Shown here one piece after another: positions 38,394-46,955 of a stretch of 64,000 nucleotides of DNA (the stretch's first letter is position 1; each line of letters begins with the position of its first letter). This stretch comes from Pelagomonas calceolata (taxonomy: Eukaryota > Sar > Pelagophyceae > Pelagomonadales > Pelagomonadaceae). The notes under the pieces are model-generated. The model had not been told where the DNA came from. It made no database searches and worked only from the letters and a program-made list of their open reading frames with translations. The DNA lies in the NCBI GenBank assembly GCA_918797485.1, contig CAKKNE010000006.1, positions 3,348,001-3,412,000 on the forward strand, written 5' to 3'. The position numbers and the translations under genes are program-made.

Positions 38394-40531
38394 ATGCGCT
38401 TCGCCATAGCATGCCTCGTCGCCACGGCGGCGGCGCGACCGACGGTGCGAGAAATACGCAACCTTGCTGAGTACGACCGCCTCATACAACACCATAAAAC
38501 GGAGACGGGATTACCGGTCGTCGTCGACTTCTACAGCGACTCGTGCGGCCCCTGTCGGATGATCGCGCCCGCGTTCAAGAAGCTCGCGAAGGAGATGAAG
38601 GACCGGGCGGTCTTCGCGAAGGTAAACGTAGCCATGGCCAGGGACGTGGCCTCGAGGATGCGGGTGTCGTCGATGCCGACGTTCCACTTCTACGAAGATG
38701 GTGTTAAAAGACATGAATTCAGCGGCGCTGGGGAGTATCAACTCAGACAGCTCGCGGAACGAGTCGCTTCAGATGCGGCGGCGAAGAACGTGAAGTTGTC
38801 CGCAGAAAGTTTGCGAGCGTTCTACGACGAACACGATTCAGGTAAAGATATAACAAAGATCATCAGCAAATGCGCTTCACTCGCGAAAAGTCGGGACTGC
38901 GTCGGCGGCGCCGCGCGGGAACTGGCCAAGAAACTGAAACAGAAATTCGGGAGCGCTCCGCAACTGTCGAAGCGCTTTGGAGAGCAAGAGCCACCGAAGC
39001 CGAAGCCGAAACGGACGTCTAGATCGTTGGATCAGGCCTCGACCGACGAACTACTCGCGGAGCTCGCGAAAAGATCCGAGGACGACGACCTCGCGTTCGC
39101 GGCGTCGGAGGCCGCGGAAGCGGCGCGGCGGGAGCTGGAAGAAGAGGAAGAAGATGAGGAGGACGAGGAGGACGAGGGCGCCTTGCCGTTGTACCGGCCG
39201 CACGGGCAATTCGCGGAGCGGGTTGTGATTGTGGGCGCGGGGCCGGGCGGGTTGAGTGCGGCGGTCTACGCGGCGCGCGCTGGTTTAGCTCCTGTGGTGA
39301 TAGCACCGTCGGATGGCGGGCAGTTGCTAGGCAAGGGCGTGACGGTGGAGAACTATCCCGGTATTGTCCAGCGTCCTTTTGTTGCGTACCGGTCACGCGT
39401 CGTTGGCGTGGAGGCGGCGCCACCGCAACGCCATCGACGCGACACGCCGTCGACGCGCCACGCTCAACGGCGCGGAGGCAGTCGCGTCGATGGCGTGGAG
39501 GAGGCGTAGCATTCCGCTTCGAGTGCCCTCGAGAGTACGACGCGCGTCGCGCCGACGGCGTCGGGGCGGCGCCGCCGATCTGACCCGCGTCGCGCGCAGG
39601 CGTCGTGGGAGACACGGGCCCCGGCCTCGTCCACAAGATGCAGGCCCACGCGGCGGACTGCGGCGCGGCGTTCTACCCCCACAAAGTGCACAACATAGAC
39701 TTGAGCCAGAGGCCCTTCCGCGTGGAAACCCCCGAGGCGAACATCTCCGCCCATTCATTGATCGTGGCGACGGGCGCGGACTCGCGATGGTTAGGTGTGG
39801 ACGGAGAGTCTACTTATAGAGGAGGCGGCGTCAGCTCGTGCGCCACGTGTGATGGCTTCTTATTCAGGGATATGGACGTCGCCGTCGTCGGCGGAGGAGA
39901 CACCGCGATGGAGGACGCGCTTGTGCTGGCGCGGACGTCGAAGTCCGTGACCGTGGTGCACCGGAGGGATGCGTTCCGGGCGTCGCGGGCTCTGGCGGAC
40001 CGCGTGAGAGAACACCCGAAGATTAACATAAGGTGGAACGCCACTGTGGAGCGGTTTAGTGGTGAGGAGGTCCAGGAAGATGAGGTAACGCGTCAGATCT
40101 TGACCCGCGTGGATCTGAGGGACACCTCCACCGGTGATTCAGACTCATTAGATGTGCGGGCGGCGTTTGTCGCGATAGGACATGACCCGAACACGAAGCT
40201 CTTCGGTGGTTTATTGAAGACGAACGACCAGGGTTATCTCGAATTGTCAGGTGGTCGCTTCGCGACCGAGTTGAGTGTGGAGGGCGTCTTCGCCGCGGGC
40301 GACGTGGCGGACCCGGTCTACCGGCAGGCGATCACGTCGGCGGGGAGCGGCGCGATGGCTGCTTTGGATGCCGAAAGGTACTTGTCGGAGCAAGGTATTC
40401 AAGATGAAAGCGAGCAGTTCGCCGACGATCTGATGGCGGAGCTCATGGGCGAGTTTGATAGTGAAGAGACGTACAACGCGTATGCCGAGGGCGTGGACCT
40501 GTCTTCCGCGAACGCGCGGGCGGAGCTGTAA
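38394..40531 (+). CDS. Thioredoxin - thioredoxin reductase fusion (Trx at N-terminus)
   Basis: Two exons (38394-39360, 39600-40531), 632 aa. The hydrophobic leader MRFAIACLVATAAARP precedes a thioredoxin domain with VVVDFYSDSCGPCRMIAPAF (active site CGPC) and VSSMPTFHFYEDG (cis-Pro). A charged linker of about 140 residues, ending in a run of Glu/Asp, leads to an NADPH thioredoxin reductase: FAD loop VVIVGAGPGGLSAAVYAARA, GVTVENYPGIVGDTGPGLVH, redox centre SSCATCDGFLF, NADPH loop VAVVGGGDTAMEDALVLA, VVHRRDAFRAS, and GVFAAGDVAD. The enzyme would pass electrons from NADPH through the CATC pair to its own CGPC site. Plant and cyanobacterial NTRC has the reverse domain order, so this is a distinct fusion. 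The leader suggests secretory or plastid targeting. Confidence 0.88.
39361..39599 (+). other. Spliceosomal intron in the thioredoxin fusion gene
   Basis: 239 nt, donor GTATTG, acceptor CGCGCGCAG; phase 1 join restores YPGVVGDTGPG. Two CGTCGNTGGCGTGGAGG words and CCATCGACGCGAC lie inside, so the interior shares introner text although no terminal repeats remain. Confidence 0.8.
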
Positions 40532-40896
40532 GTGTTGTTTATATTTTTCTATCTCCCGGGTCGCGGCGATGGCGTCGATTGTAGGCTTGTATGCTTGCGC
40601 ACGCGGCATCGCGTCCCCCCCCCCCCCGGCTTTAGCAGGCTTTTTTTTCAGGCAAGTTTTTTGGCTTGTAATCGCGCCAGCAGCGCATACGTGAAAATCC
40701 GCGGGTGACAAGCTTGCGTCTGGTCCCAACGGATCGCCTACTCTCAAGCTCGAGTAAAACAGCAACGACGAAGGGGGAATATATTAAAATATTACAGAGT
40801 GCTGAAGCTCTGTGATACAAAGCCCTTGAGTCGACGCACAAAACACGCCGTCGCAACTGTTTCGAAACGCCAAGACATCCACTTTACGAAACCGTG
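40532..40896. other. Intergenic spacer with 13-C homopolymer
   Basis: No gene. A run of 13 C (40615-40627) and a short T run lie downstream of the thioredoxin fusion stop. No CTAG dyad seen. Confidence 0.5.
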
Positions 40897-41970
40897 ATGA
40901 AAATGAATGCCTGGCTCCTCCTCGCTCTTGTGGCCGCCGCCGACAGCGCTCTCGTCGTCGTCGTGGATGGCATACCCGCCGACCAGCTGACGAAGCGCGT
41001 CGTACAGCACGCGGTGGACGACGTCATTGCCATCGTCGAGGCGCCGGAGCAGGTAATAGACGTCCAGTTCTTTCCCGTGCCGGGCTACCCGTCGTCGGTT
41101 CGCATCGAATCCACCGTTCGGATGGGCGACCCCTGGAGAACGTGCGGCGAGGTCGGCTTCCGCAACGCGCAGGACTGCCACGACGGCGTAGATCTACCGT
41201 ACGACGCGCCGCCGTCGCTGGTCGCGTCGATGGAAAAGGCGATCGAGAACGGCAAGTTCGTCGACCGCCTGCTGTATTGGGCCCAGGAGTTCGACGCCGG
41301 CAGCGTCTGGGAGAACGTGACTGTCGTGCCGCCTCCCGATTCGCTGAACCCGGTTTTCCCCCCGAACAGCACGTACGTCTTCAACACGAGCTGGCGCTTT
41401 GCGACCCCCGCTCCTACCGCGACGGCGGCACCAACAGCTACATTCGCTCCGACGGCCACGGCTATGCCGACGGCGACGCCTGCGCCGACGACGCAGCCGA
41501 CTACCAACGCGCCGACGTACAGCTCGGCGCCGACATCAACTCCAGCTCCGACTCAGACCCACGCGCCGACGATCACGCCGGGACCCACTCCGGGACCCAC
41601 GCTGAAGCCGACGGTCCCGCCGAGAACACCGAAACCGATACCGGCACCGACGCCGACGCCGACGGTCGAGGTGCGCCCGCGCGGCTCCAAGAAAAAGAAG
41701 AAGTCGCGCGGCTTGGCCTCTGGAGAGATTGCGGGCATCATTATCGCGTGCATCGCGGGCGGCTGTTGCATCATCGCCATATGCCTAGCTCTTTGCGCGC
41801 ACCAAAACCGCGAGGGCAAGCACGACAAGCAGGCCAAACCGTGGGAGCCGTCCACTCCCGCGTCGCACGCGGGGCCCGCGCCGCACTCGCCCGACCTCGC
41901 GTCGACGAAGGAGGGCGACGACGTCCCCGAGGCCATCCGGAAGCTCGAGGCGAACGACAACGCCGTGTGA
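40897..41970 (+). CDS. Secreted type I membrane protein with mucin-like Thr/Pro stalk
   Basis: 357 aa from ATG 40897. The signal peptide MKMNAWLLLALVAAADSA is followed by an ectodomain of about 150 residues with three Cys and several N-glycosylation sequons (NVT, NST, NTS). A 100-residue stalk of TPAPT/APTAT-type repeats follows, then a basic stop (GSKKKKKSRG) beside the helix EIAGIIIACIAGGCCIIAICLA, and a short cytoplasmic tail. The base composition of the stalk leads to long shadow frames. A cell-surface or adhesion role is plausible; the ectodomain family is not recognised. Confidence 0.72.
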   Translation: MKMNAWLLLALVAAADSALVVVVDGIPADQLTKRVVQHAVDDVIAIVEAPEQVIDVQFFPVPGYPSSVRIESTVRMGDPWRTCGEVGFRNAQDCHDGVDLPYDAPPSLVASMEKAIENGKFVDRLLYWAQEFDAGSVWENVTVVPPPDSLNPVFPPNSTYVFNTSWRFATPAPTATAAPTATFAPTATAMPTATPAPTTQPTTNAPTYSSAPTSTPAPTQTHAPTITPGPTPGPTLKPTVPPRTPKPIPAPTPTPTVEVRPRGSKKKKKSRGLASGEIAGIIIACIAGGCCIIAICLALCAHQNREGKHDKQAKPWEPSTPASHAGPAPHSPDLASTKEGDDVPEAIRKLEANDNAV

Positions 41971-42166
41971 TTCACTGTTCGCGCGGACGTCGTTGCATGA
42001 CCCACTCCGCGTGCCCCCCATCCGTGTAAGTTGAGCTGGTGACAGTGATATCCGGCGGTACAGTCTAGCGGCACAGGCGATTAATAAACGCCAACAGGCG
42101 CAATTAGACACGCTCGGCCCGTCGGCCGCATCAAGGGGGAGTTTTTTTTTCGGGGGAGGGACGCGT

Positions 42167-42418
42167 TTACTCGTCCGCGAGCGGCGGCGCGAGGAACACG
42201 ATGATCGCGGCGAGGAGCCCGAGGCCGAACGTCGGGAAGAAGTAGCCGCCGAAGTCGCCCTCGTTTGCTGCGATGAGCACGTTCGACATCGTCTGCAAGG
42301 CCTCGGCGGGGACCGGCGCGAGCGCCGGCGCGGCGGCGAGCGGCGCGACCGTGGAAACGATCGGCGCGAAGGCCGCGGCCGTCGAGCACACAACGGCGGC
42401 GAGGAGCTGGCGGGCCAT
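42167..42418 (-). CDS. Small plastid-targeted single-helix membrane protein
   Basis: 83 aa. MARQLLAAVVCSTAAAFAPI has a signal peptide followed by AAAFAP, the Phe-based cleavage motif used for import into complex plastids. The mature end is EGDFGGYFFPTFGLGLLAAI then IVFLAPPLADE, one transmembrane helix with a short acidic tail. Size and layout resemble the small nuclear-encoded photosystem subunits of diatoms and relatives, so a thylakoid location is inferred; I cannot assign a subunit name. Confidence 0.7.
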   Translation of the reverse strand: MARQLLAAVVCSTAAAFAPIVSTVAPLAAAPALAPVPAEALQTMSNVLIAANEGDFGGYFFPTFGLGLLAAIIVFLAPPLADE

Positions 42419-43154
42419 CTTAACAATTAATCTGCGAGGGGCGACGGGTTGCGCGGTTGGCAGCGATCTCATCTCTGTCGTCTCGAGGGCAATGGGCGGC
42501 CGCCGCGGTGCACAACTAGCGCAAGAGCGCTGCAGAATCCGCAGCGACGAGCGCGCTGCCGCGGAAGGGCAATGGCTGCGGTGCGAAGGGTCGGCGGGCC
42601 TGGTAGCCGCGGCCCGCTAACTTTGCATCATCAGCATGTCATAGCTCTCCGGGCCGCCGCGGCGTCGTCGCGCGCAGATTTTTGCACAGCGCGACTGTCG
42701 CCATCCGTTGCGGCACCGCTAGGTCGAATTTTGCGCCGTGGGCACGTCTAGGCGCTGGAATGGACAAGCTATGAGCTGCAAGCTTGCGGCTTTTGGCACT
42801 TCGAGCCGAGCACCCTGCTCGCGCTGTAGGCGTCGGCAGGCCGCAGATCACTCCCTTGCTTCACCGGAGAAGCCTATGTGGATTTTGGGCCCGGACAAAA
42901 CCCGCGCCCTAGATAACATGTCCCTTTGCGCCCCACGAGAGTCCACGACCCTCTCGCGCACGCCATCACACACAGCCGCGCCCCACGAGACCAATCACTC
43001 GCCCCGAGAACCGCCAAAACGACGTTCGCGGTCGCGTCACGTCGGCGACGCGGTGTCTCCCCCCCACCTGGGCAGGGGCTCCGCCCACGAGTCCTAGCAC
43101 CGTAGATAAAAGCCCAACAAGACCAATGACCACACACAACCTTACACACAGACA
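42419..43154. other. Intergenic spacer, ~736 bp
   Basis: No supported gene. It contains a repeated CCCCACGAGA word (42933 and 42979 regions). Part of the right side is the 3' flank of the ABC1 kinase gene. Confidence 0.45.
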
Positions 43155-45056
43155 CTACTCCTCGTCGCCATCCATCGCCTCCCCCAGCGCGCGCGAAGCC
43201 GCCTCCAACAAAGAAGCCGGCGCGCGCCAGCCGTGCCGCGCCCGCAGCCGCCCCGCCAGCAAGCCCAGCGAGCGCCGCGCCTCGTGCGACGCCGCCGCGC
43301 GCGCCGCGACGGGCGCGACGAGCTCCGGCGCGTCCATGAGAACGCGCCACGCATTATTGTTTGGGGACTCAGAGGACGAAGTGAACCACGCCTCGGCGTC
43401 GTCCACCAATGCTGCGCGAGTACGAGCCCCGGCGTCGCTACAAACATAGTCGCACGCGTCCGTCAGAACACCGGCGACGGCGTCCCGGCCACCGAGAGCG
43501 ACTATGATGGAATCCATGGACCCCACGTCAGAAGCACTGAAAGCGGACTTGCCCAGGGCCTCCAATCGCCGCCAGCGCACCCGGCCATGCCTATCTAGCA
43601 CTAATCTGCGCAAAGCCTGCCGCGCTCGAGCATCACGATCAGCCAACAAAGCTCGAGCGACATGAGGATACGCCGCCGTGACGACCTCAAACTCCGGATC
43701 CACGGCCAGCACGGCTCCTTCCAACGCACCTAGAGCCCGCACGACCGACGCGAAGCGCGGCGGCAGCGCGAACCTGACATTCTCCGAAGAGTCGGCGGGC
43801 AGCGCCGCCCGCAAGAACGCAATCACGCCCGAGAAGGACATCGCTTTACCACCGAACATGGTTCTAGGTTCGCTCAGAGCTGTTTCTAAGGCTGTTTTCA
43901 GCGATCTTTCCGCATGGTCCGTGTCATCCACAAAGCCCAACCCGCGAAAGTCCCGCGCCAACCCACCCGCGTCCCGGTTCGCGAAATGAACAACAACAGA
44001 CATCAGCGCGAAGCGATCATCATCCTCAAGCCGGTCCATCTTGCCGAAGTCGAGGTAGGCCAAGCGATTCTCACTATCTACCAGTAAGTTTCCTGGATGA
44101 GGATCGGCGTGGAAGAAGCCGACCTCGAAGAACTGCCGCGCGGTGCACTTGACGCCCTCCTCGATGATGCGCTTCTTTTGGGCTGGCGAGGGTCCGGAGC
44201 GGCCCCACTCGTCGAGCTTCGTTCCTGGCAAATAGGAGAGTGTCAGCACTCTAGGACCGCAGAACTCCTGGAACACGCGAGGCACGCAGACGTCCTCATT
44301 CTTGTACAAGCGCGCAAAGGCCTCGCAGTCCCGAGCCTCCCGCGCGTAGTCCAGCTCATCCCCTATACGTCCCACGATCTCATCTGCTATGGCGGCGAAG
44401 TCGGTTTCAGTATTGAATAACTGTGAAATCATGGCTACGAACGATCGCACGGCCACCGCATCGATCGCCAGTGTCTCGAGGACGTCGTCCCTCTGCACCT
44501 TCACCGCAACCTCTTCGCCCGTCAACAGCCGGGCCCGATACACCTGGCCTAGTGACGCGGACGCCACCGGCACCGACGATGCATCTAGCCCCTCGAACAA
44601 CTCGCCGATGGGTTTCTCCAGGTCGTGCTCGATCACTCGAACTGCTTCCGCTCCACTCAGTGAAGGGTCGATGTCGTCTTGCAGCCTCGACAACTCGTCG
44701 CACAGCTCGGGCGGTAACACGTCTCGTCGCGTCGCCAGGGCCTGGCCGATCTTCACGAAGGCCGGTCCTAATCGCACGAAGGCCCGTCTGAATTTGACAG
44801 AGCGAATCGCGACGTCGACGCCTCTAGCTTTCCGTAGCTGTAGTAAACCTAACTCGCCCGCTATTCTCGCGACGCGCGCTGCTACCCTTGCGGACGACGG
44901 TGTGTTTGTTGTACTGCTGCTGCGGCGGTGCGGCATCATCACCGCGGCCTGCCGCGGCGTCGGCGTCGTTGCCACGCGTGAAACGCGTGCGGCACGCCTG
45001 GCTGCAGTGCGCATCGCTGCAGTCGAAGCCACGCGCAGGGCGTGACGCGGTAGCAT
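43155..45056 (-). CDS. ABC1/ADCK (UbiB-type) atypical kinase
   Basis: 633 aa, single exon. The basic leader MLPRHALRVASTAAMRTAAR fits mitochondrial (or plastid) import. ABC1-kinase hallmarks: the KxGQ motif in LGPAFVKIGQALATRRDVLP, ASASLGQVYRARL (Ala-rich nucleotide loop), EEVAVKVQRD (catalytic Lys), YLPGTKLDEW, FHADPHPGNLLV (catalytic loop), LAYLDFGKMDRL (DFG). This family supports quinone biosynthesis and lipid homeostasis in mitochondria and plastids. The C-terminal 200 residues are Ala/Arg-rich and less conserved. Divergent from the DAO-type oxidoreductase with about 310 bp between starts. Confidence 0.9.
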   Translation of the reverse strand: MLPRHALRVASTAAMRTAARRAARVSRVATTPTPRQAAVMMPHRRSSSTTNTPSSARVAARVARIAGELGLLQLRKARGVDVAIRSVKFRRAFVRLGPAFVKIGQALATRRDVLPPELCDELSRLQDDIDPSLSGAEAVRVIEHDLEKPIGELFEGLDASSVPVASASLGQVYRARLLTGEEVAVKVQRDDVLETLAIDAVAVRSFVAMISQLFNTETDFAAIADEIVGRIGDELDYAREARDCEAFARLYKNEDVCVPRVFQEFCGPRVLTLSYLPGTKLDEWGRSGPSPAQKKRIIEEGVKCTARQFFEVGFFHADPHPGNLLVDSENRLAYLDFGKMDRLEDDDRFALMSVVVHFANRDAGGLARDFRGLGFVDDTDHAERSLKTALETALSEPRTMFGGKAMSFSGVIAFLRAALPADSSENVRFALPPRFASVVRALGALEGAVLAVDPEFEVVTAAYPHVARALLADRDARARQALRRLVLDRHGRVRWRRLEALGKSAFSASDVGSMDSIIVALGGRDAVAGVLTDACDYVCSDAGARTRAALVDDAEAWFTSSSESPNNNAWRVLMDAPELVAPVAARAAASHEARRSLGLLAGRLRARHGWRAPASLLEAASRALGEAMDGDEE

Positions 45057-45365
45057 TGTCGTCGAGGGTTCAGGCGGTCATTGTTTCTTTGTTTTGCGCT
45101 TACTGTAAGCGCGTGTGGGCACGAATGGCGCCTGCTACGTACGTGCCACTGCAAAGCTCGTGTGTTACAGCCGCTAGCTAATTGCCACCGAGCTGCCGGA
45201 GCGCGAGTTACGCTAAGTGCTGAGTTCGGACAGTCGTCTACGTTTAGACGTAGCGGGAGAAGCTGTGGAGCAACGAAAAACCGCTGCTCGCGCCGTCCAC
45301 CAGCGGGAGAGCCTGGAGTGCTCTCAGACACAGGCAGGCTGGCGCCCTCACGGCGCCGCCTGCTG
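45057..45365. other. Divergent intergenic spacer
   Basis: 309 bp shared by two divergent genes. It holds a CTAG-dyad variant at 45156-45178. The right part is an open frame continuous with the oxidoreductase and could encode a longer leader, but its text is not protein-like. Confidence 0.5.
45156..45178 (-). promoter_or_regulatory. CTAG dyad, variant copy
   Basis: GCTCGTGTGTTACAGCCG then CTAGC: the right half matches the reverse strand of the strong copies (TTACAGGCCGCTAGC) with one base missing, and the left arm is GCTCG instead of GCTAG. 100 bp upstream of the ABC1 kinase start. Confidence 0.4.
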
Positions 45366-46541
45366 ATGGCGGCCTGCGCCGCCTCCGCCCGAGGCCTGGC
45401 AACCCACAAGAAGCCGCAGCAAGTCGTTATTGCCGGTGGAGGTGTTATTGGATGCGCGACCGCGTATTTTCTGGCGAAGGAGCACGGCATCGGGCCCACG
45501 ATCGTGGACCGCAAGAGTATAGCGGCGGCGGCGTCCGGAAATGCTGGAGGCTTCCTGGCGCGCGACTGGAACGACGGCTCGCCTACACAAGAAATGACGC
45601 ACCGGAGCTTCGATCTCCACGCGACGCTCGCCGAGGATCTCAAAAAGTACGGCGCCACCGATTATAGGAGACTGACCTGCGTCGCCGTGGGTGTGGACGG
45701 CCGCACGGCGGTGCAGAAACCAGGAGGCAAGAAACTCGAAAACGTCGACTGGGCCGACAGCGCAGGAGTGATGGGCATGAGACCGATGGGCGACGAGAGC
45801 ACGATCGCGCAGGTGCATCCCCGCAAATTGTGTGATGCCTTCGTCGCCGCTGCTAAAGATTTAGCGGGGGCGTCGGTCGTCGAGGGCTGCGCGTCTGGTT
45901 TGAGAGAGGAAGATGGTCGCGTCACGGGCCTGGAACTTTCGGATGGTACTTGTATTGAGGCCGACGCCGTCGTTTTGTGCATGGGGCCCTGGTCGCACGC
46001 GCTCGGCCGACCGAAGACTGAGAAACTAGGATTGAGGGGCGACTCCGACTATAGTGGCTGGGGCCTACAAAACTGCCCACTAGTGGTGGGCACGAAGTAC
46101 CACGCCGTGTTGCTGCAGGCGCCGCGCGTCCTGTCGCAGTCCGTCTTCTTCCAGGGTTTGGGGGATCCAGAAGTGTATCCCCGGCCGGACGGCGAGGTGT
46201 ACGTTACGGGGTCTCCTGATCCCGCGGACATCGTAAGGGACCTCCCGGGCGAGACGGAGGTGCGGGACGAGGTCTGTGACCAGCTCGTCGCGAAGATGAA
46301 TGTGCTGTCGTCGGAGCTCAAAGATGCGCCGATCAACCACAAGCAGGCGTGCCACCTGCCCTCGGCCGTCGACGGCGTGCCCGTCGTCGGGGAGTTGCGC
46401 TCCGGAGCGTATGTGGGCTACGGCCACGGCTGCTGGGGGATTTTATTGGCGCCGGCGACGGGCGAGGCTCTGGCGAATCAGATCGCCACCGGTGAATCGC
46501 CTTTCCTTGATTTGGGGCGCTTCGACCCGAGGCGGTTCTAA
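45366..46541 (+). CDS. FAD-dependent oxidoreductase (DAO family)
   Basis: 391 aa from ATG 45366. The dinucleotide-binding motif VVIAGGGVIGCATAYFLAKE is at the N-terminus, then VDRKSIAAAASGNAGGFLAR (second FAD contact typical of D-amino-acid oxidase-like enzymes), CIEADAVVLCMGPWSHAL and the C-terminal GAYVGYGHGCWGILLAPATG. The last is the usual GHGxxG...P segment before the closing helix. DAO-type enzymes oxidise amines such as D-amino acids, sarcosine or glycine; the substrate is not evident. MAACAASARGLATHKK may be an organelle-targeting leader. Confidence 0.85.
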   Translation: MAACAASARGLATHKKPQQVVIAGGGVIGCATAYFLAKEHGIGPTIVDRKSIAAAASGNAGGFLARDWNDGSPTQEMTHRSFDLHATLAEDLKKYGATDYRRLTCVAVGVDGRTAVQKPGGKKLENVDWADSAGVMGMRPMGDESTIAQVHPRKLCDAFVAAAKDLAGASVVEGCASGLREEDGRVTGLELSDGTCIEADAVVLCMGPWSHALGRPKTEKLGLRGDSDYSGWGLQNCPLVVGTKYHAVLLQAPRVLSQSVFFQGLGDPEVYPRPDGEVYVTGSPDPADIVRDLPGETEVRDEVCDQLVAKMNVLSSELKDAPINHKQACHLPSAVDGVPVVGELRSGAYVGYGHGCWGILLAPATGEALANQIATGESPFLDLGRFDPRRF

Positions 46542-46955
46542 GTCCCCTAGTTATGTGACCGCGAGTCCACGACCACGGCACGGCGGCACAAACATGGAGA
46601 GTAGGAGTGCGCGAGTTCAGCGGCGATGGCGTGTTTGGGTGGGCAGCCGCGCCGCCGGGGGGGGGCCGCTGACATTCGCTAGAGCGCTCCGAGCCCGCAT
46701 AGGCCGTCGAGGCCGTCGGGTACGAGTCCCCACAGGCCACGAGGTGATCCCGGCGGGGCGGCCGCGGAAGGGGGGGGTCCGCAACCGCCAACTGAAAAAT
46801 AACACAGGGCGCAAAACGGCAGTGCTGTGGGCCAGGTAACGGCGCACGAGGGCACGAACGCTGCCCAAGGAGGCAGAAGGCAGCCCGTCGCGTCGTCGAC
46901 GCGAAGCTGCCACACGAGACACGCCGCCGGCGACCAAGCGCCAGCCGGTAAGCCG
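46542..46955. other. Intergenic spacer
   Basis: No gene supported. It has GGCGATGGCGTGTTTGGG near 46623 (core-word variant), and an open frame continuous with the downstream EF-hand gene whose sequence is not protein-like before the ATG at 46956. Confidence 0.45.

Noticed and set aside
40615-40627. 13-C homopolymer
   Set aside because: Simple run that may also vary by sequencing error; no functional signal attached.
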